This document shows positions 50,470 through 60,471 of a stretch of 64,000 nucleotides of DNA, piece after piece (the first letter of the stretch is position 1; every line of letters begins with the position of its first letter). The notes under the pieces were generated by a model. The model was not told where the DNA came from and did not search any database. It was given only the letters and a program-made list of their open reading frames with translations. The stretch covers positions 868,001 to 932,000 of the forward strand of contig NZ_CP006882.1 of NCBI RefSeq assembly GCF_000161795.2, written 5' to 3'. The stretch is from Synechococcus sp. WH 8109 (lineage in GTDB: Bacteria; Cyanobacteriota; Cyanobacteriia; PCC-6307; Cyanobiaceae). The translations under genes were made by a program, and so were the position numbers.

Positions 50470-51921
50470 TCAGATCAGTGTGGCCTCAGCTTCGTTGCCG
50501 ACGATGCTTACCTTCACCAGATCTGTGGATCCGGAAACGCCGGTATGGGTGCCTGCGGACTGAACCACGAGATCACCCTCCTTCAGCAGATCGAGCTCTT
50601 TGGCTTTGACCATGGCCGCCTGGAAGGTCTGCGTGGTGCGTTCGCCCTGGGGAATCACCAGCGGTGTCACGCCCCACACCAGCTGAAGACGACAGGCGAC
50701 CGTGCGATCAGGTGTGATGGCAAGGATCGGTGCCGCAGGCCGGAACTTGCTGACGTTGCGAGCTGTGGCCCCACTTCGGGTGAGGGGAAGAATCGCGGAG
50801 GCATTGAGCTGGCTGGCAATGGTGCTGACCGCACCGCTCAACGCGTTGGGAATGGTGCTGGGCAGGTGGCTATCGATCGAGCGTTGGGGATAGTCCTTCT
50901 CGATCCGTCGGGCAATGGTGGCCATGGTCTGAACGGCTTCCACGGGAAAATCCCCCACCGCGGTCTCGTTGGAAAGCATCACGGCGTCGGTGCCATCCAA
51001 GATGGCGTTGGCCACGTCGCTGACTTCAGCTCGGGTTGGCCGGGGGCTGGAGGCCATGGAATCCAGCATCTGTGTGGCCGTGATGATCGGGATGCCCAGG
51101 CTGTTGGCCTTGCGGATCAATTCCTTCTGCAGCAACGGCACTTCTTCTGCCGGCATCTCCACGCCTAGGTCACCGCGGGCCACCATTACGCCGTCACAGA
51201 GCGGCAGGATCGAATCGATCTGATCGATGGCCTCAAACTTTTCGATCTTCGCCACCACAGGGGTCTCATGGCCATGTTCGCGGATCAGTCCGCGAATTTC
51301 CTCCATGTCGGAGGGATTGCGCACGAAGCTGAGGGCCACCCAGTCCACCCCCTGGCTGAGGCCGAAGGCTAAGTCGGTCTTGTCCTTGTCCGTGAGGGCG
51401 CGAACGGACAACTGAACGTCTGGGAAGTTGACGCCCTTGTTGTTGGAGAGAACACCGCCCACGGTGACGGTGCAATGCAAGGTCTGCTGCGCTTTGTCGA
51501 CGGTATCGACCTTCATCTCAACGCGGCCGTCGTCGAGCAGGATCCGGCTTCCTGCGGTGACTTCGTCCGCCAGCTTGTTGTACGTCACCGTTGCGATCGT
51601 CTTGTCGCAGCTCACCGGCCTTGAGGTGAGTGTGAAGGGATCGCCGTTGGCCAGGGTGATTGGACCCTCAGCAAAACGCCCGAGCCGGATCTTCGGGCCC
51701 TGGAGGTCTTGAAGGATGCCGATGGTCTGCCCCAATTCCTCAGACACCTGACGAATTGTGGCGATGCGTGCGGCGTGTTCGCTGTGGTCCCCGTGGGAAA
51801 AGTTCAGCCTGAAAGTGGTGGCACCAGCCTTGACCAGCTCCTTGATCCGCTCCGGACTCTCCGTGGCAGGGCCGATGGTGGCCACGATCTTGGTCCGTCG
51901 GTTCAGGTCGAACTGGCCCAT
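50470..51921 (-). CDS. pyk: Pyruvate kinase
   Basis: 483 residues from ATG 51921. Last glycolytic step, PEP plus ADP to pyruvate plus ATP. Typical blocks: RTKIVATIGPATES, FRLNFSHGDHSEH, VARGDLGVEMPAEEVPLLQKELI with the metal Asp, and TATQMLDSM. The C-terminal domain is of normal length, without a PEP-utiliser fusion. Upstream ATGs in the longer frame to 51969 are rejected on family length. Divergent from the MazG-like gene. Confidence 0.95.
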   Translation of the reverse strand: MGQFDLNRRTKIVATIGPATESPERIKELVKAGATTFRLNFSHGDHSEHAARIATIRQVSEELGQTIGILQDLQGPKIRLGRFAEGPITLANGDPFTLTSRPVSCDKTIATVTYNKLADEVTAGSRILLDDGRVEMKVDTVDKAQQTLHCTVTVGGVLSNNKGVNFPDVQLSVRALTDKDKTDLAFGLSQGVDWVALSFVRNPSDMEEIRGLIREHGHETPVVAKIEKFEAIDQIDSILPLCDGVMVARGDLGVEMPAEEVPLLQKELIRKANSLGIPIITATQMLDSMASSPRPTRAEVSDVANAILDGTDAVMLSNETAVGDFPVEAVQTMATIARRIEKDYPQRSIDSHLPSTIPNALSGAVSTIASQLNASAILPLTRSGATARNVSKFRPAAPILAITPDRTVACRLQLVWGVTPLVIPQGERTTQTFQAAMVKAKELDLLKEGDLVVQSAGTHTGVSGSTDLVKVSIVGNEAEATLI

Positions 51922-51977
51922 ATCGCGGCTGAAAATCCTTGCGGAAACTACCATCCGGGCGTTTCCCAACCGGCCCC

Positions 51978-52307
51978 ATGGAGATGAATTCCTATCAGGA
52001 CGCCGCCCGAAAGACGGCTGCCTACCCGGATGTGGGCCGTAATCCCATCTATCCGACCCTCGGTTTGACCGGTGAAGCCGGCGAGGTGGCCGACAAGGTG
52101 AAAAAGGTGATTCGCGACCGCGGCGGTGTGTTCGATGCCGACACCCGCGAAGCGATCAAGTTGGAGCTGGGAGATGTGCTCTGGTACGTGGCTCAGCTGG
52201 CCAGCGAACTGGGTTATGACCTGAACGAGGTGGCTGACGCCAACCTGCAGAAACTGTCGAGCCGGGCTGCCCGTGGGCGCATCGGAGGCAGTGGTGACCA
52301 ACGTTGA
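51978..52307 (+). CDS. MazG-like nucleotide pyrophosphohydrolase
   Basis: 109 residues from ATG 51978. The all-alpha NTP-PPase core is LTGEAGEVADKVKKVIRDRGG with the EExxE-like acidic pattern, then LELGDVLWYVAQLASELGYDL. It hydrolyses nucleoside triphosphates to monophosphates and pyrophosphate, a house-cleaning role. Phage and bacterial MazG share this core; it lies in a bacterial context here. Divergent from pyk, 56-base gap. Confidence 0.85.
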   Translation: MEMNSYQDAARKTAAYPDVGRNPIYPTLGLTGEAGEVADKVKKVIRDRGGVFDADTREAIKLELGDVLWYVAQLASELGYDLNEVADANLQKLSSRAARGRIGGSGDQR

Positions 52308-52314
52308 TTTCCTG

Positions 52315-52788
52315 ATGCTCCGTCGACTTGTTTCCATGCTGTGCAGCCTGCCCCTACTGCTGGGGCTAGCGCTCCCCTGCGATGCCGCTGAACTGCAACT
52401 CAGTGAGGTCCGCCTTGATCCCTGCGGAGAGCTGGATGCTGGCAATCAACCTGAATTGAGCCGCCCTGTTGGTGCCAGCTGTTATGTGTTGACTGGAGAC
52501 GTTGAGAACCGCAGCAAGAACAGCGTCATCGACACCGATGTGTATGCACGGATCCTGGATGCCAGTGGTGAACCGGTTCTTCCAAACAGAACCCGGGTGG
52601 GGTCGATCGGGGATGTGAACCCCGGTCTCTCCCCGTTCGCTCTGCGGATCTCAGTGCCCGCCGGAACCCCAGGGCCGTTTGTGATCAAAAATCCCCGTGC
52701 CCGTGGATTCAATGCTCCAGTCCGAAGCCGCGTTGATGCTGACGACGATGACCTGCTGCCGTTGGAACGGGGTATTAACCAGCAGTGA
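52315..52788 (+). CDS. Secreted conserved hypothetical protein
   Basis: 157 residues from ATG 52315, with a signal peptide (MLRRLVSMLCSLPLLLGLAL, cleavage after CDAA near 24). The mature part has ELQLSEVRLDPCGEL, GDVENRSKNSVIDTDVYARI and strands of an immunoglobulin-like fold, with two cysteines. It probably acts in the periplasm. Follows the MazG-like gene (7-base gap), stop abutting YggT. Confidence 0.7.
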   Translation: MLRRLVSMLCSLPLLLGLALPCDAAELQLSEVRLDPCGELDAGNQPELSRPVGASCYVLTGDVENRSKNSVIDTDVYARILDASGEPVLPNRTRVGSIGDVNPGLSPFALRISVPAGTPGPFVIKNPRARGFNAPVRSRVDADDDDLLPLERGINQQ

Positions 52789-53091
52789 TCACCAGGTTGA
52801 TCCGCCGAAGTAGTCATTGACAGTGCCGATGGATCCCTGCAGTGCCCATTTCATTGCTGATAGGGCGAAAAACGCCAGCAGAGCTGAGAGGTCAATGCCT
52901 CCCAAAGGAGGGATTAGCCCTCTAAAGGCGTTCAAATAGGGATCCGTGATGGCTCCAACGCTGCTCAGTACCGGATTGCTCCAGTCGAGGTTGGGAAACC
53001 AGCTCAGAAGGACCCGAACGATGAGAACGAACGAATAAATATCAACCGTCGCGTAAAGCACCTGCAGCAGGGTGACTGGGAGAGATTCCAT
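52789..53091 (-). CDS. YggT family membrane protein
   Basis: 100 residues with helices at about 10-30 and 65-85 and the YggT blocks VRVLLSWFPNLDWSNPVL, AITDPYLNAFRGLIPPLGGIDLSALLAFFAL. YggT proteins are implicated in membrane or FtsZ/nucleoid organisation and, in cyanobacteria and plastids, in nucleoid positioning. The gene abuts the stop of the converging secreted protein. scpB lies 25 bases upstream on the same strand. Confidence 0.88.
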   Translation of the reverse strand: MESLPVTLLQVLYATVDIYSFVLIVRVLLSWFPNLDWSNPVLSSVGAITDPYLNAFRGLIPPLGGIDLSALLAFFALSAMKWALQGSIGTVNDYFGGSTW

Positions 53092-53115
53092 GACGGGGGC
53101 TGTTCTGCTCCGACT

Positions 53116-53616
53116 TTATGCAGCTTCCGTCAAATCGGTTGCCCCAAGATCAGGAAGCACGGAGAAGGTGCGGTGAAATTTCTCGGTGAGGGTTAGCCAG
53201 TAGGACCGCCCCTCGCTCTGACGACGCCGTTCGATGAATTCCTGCGCCAGAAGCTCCTTGATGTGGTCGTAGGCCCCCGAGCCCCGCAGATCCACAAGAT
53301 CCGATTGAAGAATGCGTTTCTTCAGGGCAATGGTGGCGAGGGTTCGCAGAGTTGCCGTGGAGAGATTTACCGGCAGCAGGTCTTTGACCAGATCGCCCAT
53401 GCCCGGCCGGAGCTGCAGTCCGTAGCGACCGCTCTGTTCAACGATCTCCAGGGCACTGTCCCGCTGGGCGTAGGAGGCCGTCAGGGCGACGAGGGCTTCT
53501 TCAACGGTTCGGCGGTCGGAGTCGGCCAGTTCGGCCAGTTCGCCGATGCTGACGGGCCGACCCTTGAGATAAAGAATCGCCTCGAGCCGGGTGGGCAGGG
53601 ATGGAGACGTCATCAC
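53116..53616 (-). CDS. scpB: Segregation and condensation protein B
   Basis: 166 residues. ScpB has two winged-helix domains: LPTRLEAILYLKGRPVSIGELAEL and LRTLATIALKKRILQSDLVDLRGSGAYDHIKELLAQEFIE, and the typical ending RYWLTLTEKFHRTF. With ScpA and SMC it forms the condensin complex for chromosome segregation. Length is normal; the C-terminal tail is shorter than in many bacteria. Upstream of YggT in a likely two-gene unit. Confidence 0.92.
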   Translation of the reverse strand: MMTSPSLPTRLEAILYLKGRPVSIGELAELADSDRRTVEEALVALTASYAQRDSALEIVEQSGRYGLQLRPGMGDLVKDLLPVNLSTATLRTLATIALKKRILQSDLVDLRGSGAYDHIKELLAQEFIERRRQSEGRSYWLTLTEKFHRTFSVLPDLGATDLTEAA

Positions 53617-53652
53617 AACCCCTCGAGAGCACTCAAGCTACCGCCCTGAAAC

Positions 53653-55182
53653 TCAGAGGAACAGGCCATAGGCCGGGTTGTTTGTTTCATCCCAGTGGCG
53701 ATAGCCCAGGGCATTGAGGAATTCGGTCCAGCCCTGCATCTCCTGTTCCGGCACCAGTACGCCAACAACGATGCGCCCCACGTCAGCACCGTGGTTTCTG
53801 TAGTGGAAGATGCTGATGCTCCAGCCGGGATGGAGAGCATCCACGAAACTCATCAAGGCACCCGGGCGTTCGGGAAATTCGAAGCGATACAGCAGCTCTT
53901 TGCATTCCCCGGCACAGGCCGTGCGGGCTGAAGCCGGCAGACGGCCCCCCACCATGTGGCGCAGGTGGACCTTGGCAAATTCGTTTTCGCTGAGATCGAG
54001 GCAGGGGAAGCCCCCACGCTCCAGTTGGCCCAGCAGTAAGGCACGGTCGTTTTCATCGCTCACCTGCACACCGATGAAGATCTGCGCCGAGGCTCCATCA
54101 GTCATGCGGTAACTGAATTCCGTGAGGCTGCGCTCCCGTAGCAGTTCGCAAAGCCGCCTCAGGCTGCCGGGTGATTCGGGAATCTCCACGGCCAGCATTG
54201 CCTCGCGCTCTTCCCCGAGCTCAGCCCGTTCGGCGATGAAACGCAGCCGGTCGAAATTCATGTTGGCCCCGCAGGCCACCGCCACCAGATTGCGCCCCGC
54301 CAGCTGGCGCTCGGCCACGTCCTGTTTGAGCCCAGCAACCGCCAGGGCACCGGCGGGCTCCAGGATTGAACGGGTGTCTTCAAAGACGTCCTTGATCGCG
54401 GCACAGATGGCATCGGTGTCGACCCGCACCATGCGATCGACGAACTGCTGGGCCAGCGCAAAGGTGTGTTCCCCCACCTTTCTCACGGCGACGCCATCGG
54501 CAAACAGCCCCACCTGTTCCAGTTCCACCCGCTGCCCTTGCTGGAGGGAGCGGCTCAGGGCATCGGCATCCACCGGCTCCACGCCGATCACCTCCGTTTC
54601 CGGCCACAGACGTTTGACGTAAGCAGCGATGCCCGCGATCAGGCCACCACCGCCCACGGCCACATAGATCGCGTTGGGTGGCTGCTCGGCCTGGCGCATG
54701 ATCTCCATTCCGATCGTTCCTTGGCCTGCGATCACTTCCGGATCGTCGAAGGGGTGAATGAAGGTGAGCCCCTCGGCCTTGCAGCGTCGCTGTGCTTCCG
54801 CGGAGCACTCGTCGTAGGTCTCGCCATGGAGGACCACGTCACCACCCAGGGCCCGCACGGCGCGCACTTTCACCTCGGGTGTGGTGCTTGGCATCACTAT
54901 CACGGCCCGACAGCCAAGCTTCTGGGCACTCAGGGCGACGCCCTGGGCATGGTTACCGGCACTGGAGGCAATCACACCGCGCTTGAGCTCGTCTCTGCTG
55001 AGCTGCGCCATGCGGTTGTAGGCGCCGCGCAGCTTGAACGAGAACACCGGCTGGAGATCCTCACGCTTCAGCGAGACCGTGTTGTTCAGCCGGCGGCTCA
55101 GATTGGGGGCGGGATCCAAAGGGGTTTCCCGTGCCACGTCGTAAACGCGGGCACGCAGGATCCGCTGCAGGTAGTCGGTCAT
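53653..55182 (-). CDS. ilvA: Threonine ammonia-lyase, biosynthetic
   Basis: 509 residues. PLP-dependent deamination of threonine to 2-oxobutanoate for isoleucine synthesis. The PLP lysine is in [13 protein letters not shown], the phosphate loop in [14 protein letters not shown], and [13 protein letters not shown] is the substrate loop. Two C-terminal ACT-like domains (from about 320) confer isoleucine feedback. Length and order match the long biosynthetic form. Divergent from dxs (80-base gap). Confidence 0.95.
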   Translation of the reverse strand: MTDYLQRILRARVYDVARETPLDPAPNLSRRLNNTVSLKREDLQPVFSFKLRGAYNRMAQLSRDELKRGVIASSAGNHAQGVALSAQKLGCRAVIVMPSTTPEVKVRAVRALGGDVVLHGETYDECSAEAQRRCKAEGLTFIHPFDDPEVIAGQGTIGMEIMRQAEQPPNAIYVAVGGGGLIAGIAAYVKRLWPETEVIGVEPVDADALSRSLQQGQRVELEQVGLFADGVAVRKVGEHTFALAQQFVDRMVRVDTDAICAAIKDVFEDTRSILEPAGALAVAGLKQDVAERQLAGRNLVAVACGANMNFDRLRFIAERAELGEEREAMLAVEIPESPGSLRRLCELLRERSLTEFSYRMTDGASAQIFIGVQVSDENDRALLLGQLERGGFPCLDLSENEFAKVHLRHMVGGRLPASARTACAGECKELLYRFEFPERPGALMSFVDALHPGWSISIFHYRNHGADVGRIVVGVLVPEQEMQGWTEFLNALGYRHWDETNNPAYGLFL

Positions 55183-55262
55183 CTCACCATTCTTCCAAGG
55201 ATTCGATCCAGACAGGATCCGGGTTGGTTCCCGTAGATTGCATGTATTGGAGTTGGCAGTGC

Positions 55263-57194
55263 ATGCATCTCGGAGATCTGAAGCATCCGAATGAACTGCA
55301 CGGACTCAGCCCGGCTCAACTTGAGGACGTAGCTCGGCAGATTCGTGAGCGGCATCTGCAGGTGGTGTCCACCAGCGGTGGTCACCTTGGGCCTGGCCTG
55401 GGGGTTGTGGAGCTGACTCTGGCGCTCTATCAGACGTTGGATCTCGACCATGACCGTGTGATTTGGGATGTGGGCCATCAGGCCTACCCCCACAAATTGA
55501 TCACCGGCCGGTTCAACGATTTCGATTCCCTGCGTCAGCAGCACGGGGTGGCGGGTTACCTCAAGCGCACAGAGAGCAACTTCGACCATTTCGGAGCGGG
55601 CCACGCCAGCACCTCCATCTCAGCGGCGCTGGGTATGGCCATGGCGCGGGACAACCGGGGAGAGTCGTTCAAATGTGTTGCCGTCATTGGTGATGGAGCC
55701 CTGACAGGCGGCATGGCTCTTGAGGCCATCAACCACGCAGGACACCTCCCCAACACCCCGCTCCTGGTGGTGCTGAACGACAACGACATGTCGATCTCTC
55801 CGCCGGTGGGTGCGCTCTCGAACGTGCTGAACCGTGCGCGGCTCAGCCCACCGATGCAGTTCCTCTCAGGGAGTGTTGAGGAAAGTGTTCGGCATCTGCC
55901 TTTCATGGGTGGTGAGATTCCTGCGGAACTCAACCGACTAAAGGGCAGCATGCGTCGCCTCGCGGTTCCCAAGGTGGGTGCCGTGTTCGAGGAACTGGGC
56001 TTCACCTACATGGGGCCTATCGACGGTCACGACATCGGTGAAATGGTGCGCACCTTCCAGGCGGCCCACCGTGAGGGTGGCCCTGTGCTGGTGCATGTAG
56101 TCACCAAAAAGGGCAAGGGCTATCCCTATGCAGAGGCCGATCAGGTTGGCTATCACGCCCAATCGGCTTTTGATCTCGGCACCGGCAAAGCGATTCCGTC
56201 GTCCAAACCCAAGCCCCCCAGCTACAGCAAGGTGTTTGGGCAGACCCTGGTCAAGCTCTGTGAGCAGAACAGTCGGGTGATCGGCATCACCGCGGCTATG
56301 GCCACCGGTACCGGTCTCGATCTGCTTCAGAAGGCCGTTCCGGATCAGTACGTGGACGTTGGCATCGCTGAGCAACATGCCGTCACCCTGGCGGCAGGCA
56401 TGGCCTGCGAGGGGTTGCGCCCTGTCGTTGCCATCTACAGCACCTTCCTTCAGCGCGCCTTCGACCAGTTGATCCACGACGTAGGCATCCAGAAGCTGCC
56501 GGTCACCTTCGTGCTCGATCGAGCCGGCATCGTTGGAGCCGACGGGCCGACCCACCAGGGTCAGTACGACATCAGCTACATGCGGGCCATTCCCAACTTC
56601 ACTGTGATGGCACCGAAGGATGAGGCTGAGCTCCAGCGCATGCTGGTGACCTGCCTGCAGCACGACGGCCCTACGGCGCTGCGGATTCCGCGGGGCTCCG
56701 GGGAAGGCGTGCCGTTGATGGAAGAGGGTTGGGAATCGCTGCCGATCGGCCGCGGTGAATTGCTGCGGGAAGGCGACGATCTGATGATCCTGGCCTACGG
56801 CTCGATGGTGGCTCCAGCCCTCGCCACAGCAACGCTTCTGGAGGAAGCCGGTCTCTCCACCACCGTGATCAATGCTCGCTTTCTGAGGCCCCTGGATCAG
56901 GCGCTGATCCATCCGCTGGCACGTCGCATCCCCCGCGTGGTCACCATGGAAGAGGGGGCCCTACCCGGCGGTTTTGGCGCAGCGGTCCTGGAGTCGTTGA
57001 TCGACCAGGACATCAACGTGTCGATGCTGCGCATCGGCATCCCCGACCAGCTGGTTGATCACGCCACGCCGCAGCAGAGCAAGGAAGCTCTCGGCCTGAC
57101 TCCTGCGCATATGGCTGAACGCATCCTTGAGCGCTTCAGCAACACCTCTGGTGATATGCCAGCCACCGCTTCGATCAAGGCCCTGCAGGCCTGA
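55263..57194 (+). CDS. dxs: 1-deoxy-D-xylulose-5-phosphate synthase
   Basis: 643 residues from ATG 55263. First committed step of the MEP pathway, pyruvate plus glyceraldehyde-3-phosphate to DXP, feeding carotenoid, chlorophyll-tail and quinone synthesis. Thiamine motif [18 protein letters not shown]...[21 protein letters not shown], and the C-terminal transketolase fold are all present. ATG 55131 in the longer frame is rejected. The flavoprotein gene follows after 13 bases. Confidence 0.95.
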   Translation: MHLGDLKHPNELHGLSPAQLEDVARQIRERHLQVVSTSGGHLGPGLGVVELTLALYQTLDLDHDRVIWDVGHQAYPHKLITGRFNDFDSLRQQHGVAGYLKRTESNFDHFGAGHASTSISAALGMAMARDNRGESFKCVAVIGDGALTGGMALEAINHAGHLPNTPLLVVLNDNDMSISPPVGALSNVLNRARLSPPMQFLSGSVEESVRHLPFMGGEIPAELNRLKGSMRRLAVPKVGAVFEELGFTYMGPIDGHDIGEMVRTFQAAHREGGPVLVHVVTKKGKGYPYAEADQVGYHAQSAFDLGTGKAIPSSKPKPPSYSKVFGQTLVKLCEQNSRVIGITAAMATGTGLDLLQKAVPDQYVDVGIAEQHAVTLAAGMACEGLRPVVAIYSTFLQRAFDQLIHDVGIQKLPVTFVLDRAGIVGADGPTHQGQYDISYMRAIPNFTVMAPKDEAELQRMLVTCLQHDGPTALRIPRGSGEGVPLMEEGWESLPIGRGELLREGDDLMILAYGSMVAPALATATLLEEAGLSTTVINARFLRPLDQALIHPLARRIPRVVTMEEGALPGGFGAAVLESLIDQDINVSMLRIGIPDQLVDHATPQQSKEALGLTPAHMAERILERFSNTSGDMPATASIKALQA

Positions 57195-57207
57195 CGTAGA
57201 GGCATCG

Positions 57208-58395
57208 GTGTCGGTTCTGATCGTTGGTGCTGGGCCGTCCGGTGCTCGTCTGGCGATTCAATTGGCGCGGGCGGGTGCTGAGGTCACCCTGGTGGATCGC
57301 CTGCCGGATCCCCATCGCCATGCCTATTCCAGTGGTGCCCTGCCTCTGGAGGCTGTTCGTCGCTTAGGTCTTCCGGATGACGCCATTGCCGCCACCTGGC
57401 AGGGCTGGCAGCTGCACGATCCCTCGGGTCTGGTTCATCAGTGGTGGTCGTCCGGCGATTTGGGGGTCGTGCTCGACTTCGGCCGGCTTCGGTCCTGGCT
57501 CTGGGAGGAAGCGCGCCGACATGGAGTGGAGTTGATCCAGGGCTGCCGGGCTGCGCTGAGCACGCTCACGGCCGATCAAGCCAGCGTGCGGCTGCAAACA
57601 TGCGATGGGCGGTCGTCATTGCGCTCAGCGCGCTGGCTGATTGATGCCACCGGTGCACGCCGAGATCTGCTGCGGCAGGCCGGCCTCAGCCCCAATCCCG
57701 AGGATCCTCTGCTGCAGGGCATCGGCGTTGAGTTGTTGCTGCAGGCCGATGACCGTCAGGCGGCTGCCTGGCGGGATCGGATCAGTTTCTTCCTGGGCAC
57801 CGCCTGGATCCCCCATGGATACGGCTGGATCTTTCCCATGCAGGGGCAACGGCTGAAGGTGGGGGTCTGTCACCTCCCACCGGCGGATCGTCCGACTCCC
57901 GGCAGCCTGGCTGGACCCCTTCAGGGCTTGATTCAACGCTGTGGCTTGAGCGCCTGCCCGGTGCTGGATCGCCATGGCGGGCCTGTGTCCAGCAGCATCG
58001 CCCGCTCCGAACCCTTGGTGGCTGGTGCGCTCCTGGCGGTGGGGGATGCGGCCAGTTCCGCCAATCTGCTTGGGGGAGAAGGGATCCGCCATGCGATGGA
58101 CAGCGCCGATCAACTAGCCGATCTGTTACTCGCTGAAGGGATGTCTGGGCACTCCAAGGCCATGGCTCTTCGCTACCAAGAGCAGCTCAAGGCCCAGCAG
58201 AGTTGGCGCTGGTTGGTGTCGGGCCGGTTGGCACGGCGCACCTGGTGGGGCATCGACAATCCAAGGGCGGATCGACGTCTGGAACGACTGATCCATGGGC
58301 TTTCTGCGAACGCTGAAGCTCGTGATCTCTCAGAGATGTTGTTCAACTACAACTTCGAGCGTTACGGCCTGCGCCTGCTGCCGTATCTGCTCTGA
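57208..58395 (+). CDS. FAD-dependent oxidoreductase (GGR-like)
   Basis: 395 residues from GTG 57208 (preceded by AGAGG). Rossmann FAD motif VLIVGAGPSGARLAIQLARAGAEVTLVDR; the second FAD block GALLAVGDAASSANLLGGEGI is in place. The pattern is that of geranylgeranyl reductase-like and related aromatic-ring hydroxylase flavoproteins. Being 13 bases after dxs suggests a role in isoprenoid metabolism, but substrate is not determined. Confidence 0.8.
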   Translation: MSVLIVGAGPSGARLAIQLARAGAEVTLVDRLPDPHRHAYSSGALPLEAVRRLGLPDDAIAATWQGWQLHDPSGLVHQWWSSGDLGVVLDFGRLRSWLWEEARRHGVELIQGCRAALSTLTADQASVRLQTCDGRSSLRSARWLIDATGARRDLLRQAGLSPNPEDPLLQGIGVELLLQADDRQAAAWRDRISFFLGTAWIPHGYGWIFPMQGQRLKVGVCHLPPADRPTPGSLAGPLQGLIQRCGLSACPVLDRHGGPVSSSIARSEPLVAGALLAVGDAASSANLLGGEGIRHAMDSADQLADLLLAEGMSGHSKAMALRYQEQLKAQQSWRWLVSGRLARRTWWGIDNPRADRRLERLIHGLSANAEARDLSEMLFNYNFERYGLRLLPYLL

Positions 58396-58409
58396 GCCAG
58401 GGTTGATTC

Positions 58410-58432
58410 AGGGAGGAGACTGGCTCCTCCCT
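58410..58432. terminator. Perfect hairpin between convergent genes
   Basis: AGGGAGGAG (58410-58418) pairs with CTCCTCCCT (58424-58432) around ACTGG. It lies between the stops of the flavoprotein and psaK genes. The T-tail is weak on both strands, so it may work with other factors. Confidence 0.7.
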
Positions 58433-58445
58433 CAAGACATGTGCT

Positions 58446-58703
58446 TCAGAGCACGCCGCGGGCGGCCAGGCCTTGGATGGCGCCGATGCCGATGATGTGG
58501 CCGAGGCTGGTGGTGCCGAGCAGGGCTGCATGACCCATGCCGCCGAAGAAGGAAGCGTTGGGGAGTGCAGCGCCAACGTTCGGGTGCTTGATCGTGGCCT
58601 TGCCGACCATGATGGCAACCACATTGCAGAGGATCATCACCAAGGCGACCTTGGGAGACCAGGACACGGAGGCGGGAGCGATCGCGAAAAAGTGGGTCAG
58701 CAT
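58446..58703 (-). CDS. psaK: Photosystem I reaction center subunit PsaK
   Basis: 85 residues from ATG 58703. Two membrane helices: SPKVALVMILCNVVAIMVGKATI and FGGMGHAALLGTTSLGHIIGIGAIQGLAARG. The charged loop GKATIKHPNVGAALP binds antenna chlorophyll. PsaK sits at the edge of photosystem I and helps state transitions and light-harvesting coupling. The longer frame to 58727 has a non-family N-terminus. Confidence 0.92.
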   Translation of the reverse strand: MLTHFFAIAPASVSWSPKVALVMILCNVVAIMVGKATIKHPNVGAALPNASFFGGMGHAALLGTTSLGHIIGIGAIQGLAARGVL

Positions 58704-58771
58704 TCGAGCCAATGAGCGACACCTCATCTTCCGGTGATCGCGACGCCTTGCCTGCCTCTCTTAAGAGTTGT

Positions 58772-59059
58772 TCACCCTTTTTTGGGGGTTGGTAACAACA
58801 GTCCGATCACCAAAACCGTGTTGCTGAGGGTGAGAAAGGCTTCTGCCCCACCGTGCAACCAGTCAATCTCCACCAGTTCCGCTGAGCAGCAGCGCAGAGC
58901 GGCAATGGCGGCTCCAATCGTGACGGCCACAAACAGCAGTGTGAGCTGAAAGCCCCGTTCCGCCATCAGTGGAAGCGCTTCACTTTTGCGGAGCCAGTAG
59001 AGAAACAGCAGATAGGGGATCAGCGAGGCCGCGAACAGCGGTGCGGGATCAAAGTTCAT
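58772..59059 (-). CDS. DUF3593 membrane protein
   Basis: 95 residues with three membrane helices (PLFAASLIPYLLFLYWL, TLLFVAVTIGAAIAAL and FLTLSNTVLVIGLLL). Cyanobacterial and plastid DUF3593 proteins have this layout. It follows the DUF2499 gene with a 4-base overlap (59056-59059), a conserved pairing. Function unknown; thylakoid membrane location is likely. Confidence 0.82.
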   Translation of the reverse strand: MNFDPAPLFAASLIPYLLFLYWLRKSEALPLMAERGFQLTLLFVAVTIGAAIAALRCCSAELVEIDWLHGGAEAFLTLSNTVLVIGLLLPTPKKG

Positions 59060-59349
59060 GGAGCACTTGCTCCGTCCACCACCCGGAGTCGTTGGAGCTG
59101 CCAGGCCGCCAAGGCAAGGGTGCAGTTGCCGATCACGGTGAACAGGGCCTGCAGGGTGATCAGCCCCCGCAGCGCTTCGCTGTTGTCAAACAGATGCCAG
59201 GTGCAGGCGGCCATTGCACTGACGAGGGCGGGAAGCATGGCCCAGGCCATGCCCTGCAGGCCACGCCGATGCATCAACACGATCGCCACGCACCACTCCA
59301 CCACGGAGGCGACGTGGATCCACCAGGTTCCGAGCGACAACGCGTGCAT
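59056..59349 (-). CDS. DUF2499 (Ycf49-like) membrane protein
   Basis: 97 residues from ATG 59349. The opening ALSLGTWWIHVASVVEWCVAIVLM and the helix MLPALVSAMAACTWHLFDNSEAL match Ycf49/DUF2499. Three helices are predicted. The gene is coupled to DUF3593 by ATGA and divergent from the pyruvyl transferase gene (27-base gap). Function unknown in both cyanobacteria and plastids. Confidence 0.85.
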   Translation of the reverse strand: MHALSLGTWWIHVASVVEWCVAIVLMHRRGLQGMAWAMLPALVSAMAACTWHLFDNSEALRGLITLQALFTVIGNCTLALAAWQLQRLRVVDGASAP

Positions 59350-59376
59350 GCCCTGAATCCTAAGAATCCGTTGATA

Positions 59377-60471
59377 ATGCCAGGAGTGAACAGGCTGCTG
59401 TCCGTGGTCCGCCCCACTGCGCCTGTATTGCTGCTTTGCGGCTACTACGGAGAGCACAACCTCGGCGACGATGCCCTGCTTCAGGTGCTGGTGTCGTCAT
59501 TTCCCCAGCCGCAGCAGCTGTTGATCACTGCCCGAGATCCGGTCCCCGTTCTGGCTTTGGCTCCGGTGGCGCAGACGGTGAACCGCCGTTCCTTGCGGCT
59601 TTGCCTTCGTGCGGCCCTGAGAGCTGATGTTCTGGTGCTTGGTGGCGGGAGCCTGCTGCAGGACAGCACCAGCTTCAGCAGTCTCGTCTATTACTTGCTG
59701 CTGATGACGGTTGCCCGTTTAGGTGGCGCCGAGGTGGTTCTCTGGGGGCAGGGCCTTGGACCCTTGCAGCGTCGGATCAGTCGCCTGTTGGTTCGTACGG
59801 TGTTGCCCCTCTGCAAGGCAGCGAGTTGGAGGGATCAGTGCTCCTTTGATTGGGCCCAGCGTTGGGCGCCCAAGCTGCCGATGGTGCTGGCCGCCGATCC
59901 GGTCTGGCAGATGCCGGCGCGCCCTTGGCTTGGTGGCGACGCCATCGTGCTCAGCTGGCGTCCTACACCTTTGTTGGATCACGCGGGCTGGCGTTGCTTG
60001 ACGGAGGCTTTGGATCGGCTCAGTGCCGAATTGGATGCGCCGGTGATCTGGCTGGCCTTCCATCACCATCAGGACGCACCCCTGTTGCAGCATCTGGGTG
60101 ATCAAGGTCTGCTGCCGCCGCGATTGAAAGCGCGCAGCTCAACCCTGGTTCCCCAGTCCCTGGAGGTTGTGTCTGATCTAGTGCAGCGGGCGCGCCTGGT
60201 GCTGCCGATGCGGTTGCATGCCCTGATCCTGGCCCGACTGGCCAACAGCCCCATGACTGCCCTCAGCTACGACCCGAAGGTGGAGGCTGCAGCGGCCATG
60301 GCCACGGTGCCCTGTATCCCCTTGCGGTCGCTTCCTTCTGTGGATGATCTGCTGACTCTTTGGCGGGCCGAAGTGGACCGTCCAGCCGATCCTGATCAGA
60401 CCGAAGCCCTGCGACGTCAGGCCTCAGCGCACAGCGAGCTTCTCAATCGGATGGCAGCCGACGGCCGCTGA
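59377..60471 (+). CDS. csaB: Polysaccharide pyruvyl transferase (CsaB-like)
   Basis: 364 residues from ATG 59377. N-terminal VLLLCGYYGEHNLGDDALLQVLV, VLVLGGGSLLQDSTS and VVLWGQGLGPLQ, then LVLPMRLHALILA near the end, match the CsaB family that attaches pyruvate to cell-wall polysaccharides for S-layer anchoring. In marine Synechococcus it may decorate envelope glycans. The 3' end overlaps the ABC ATPase by 29 bases, convergent. Confidence 0.85.
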   Translation: MPGVNRLLSVVRPTAPVLLLCGYYGEHNLGDDALLQVLVSSFPQPQQLLITARDPVPVLALAPVAQTVNRRSLRLCLRAALRADVLVLGGGSLLQDSTSFSSLVYYLLLMTVARLGGAEVVLWGQGLGPLQRRISRLLVRTVLPLCKAASWRDQCSFDWAQRWAPKLPMVLAADPVWQMPARPWLGGDAIVLSWRPTPLLDHAGWRCLTEALDRLSAELDAPVIWLAFHHHQDAPLLQHLGDQGLLPPRLKARSSTLVPQSLEVVSDLVQRARLVLPMRLHALILARLANSPMTALSYDPKVEAAAAMATVPCIPLRSLPSVDDLLTLWRAEVDRPADPDQTEALRRQASAHSELLNRMAADGR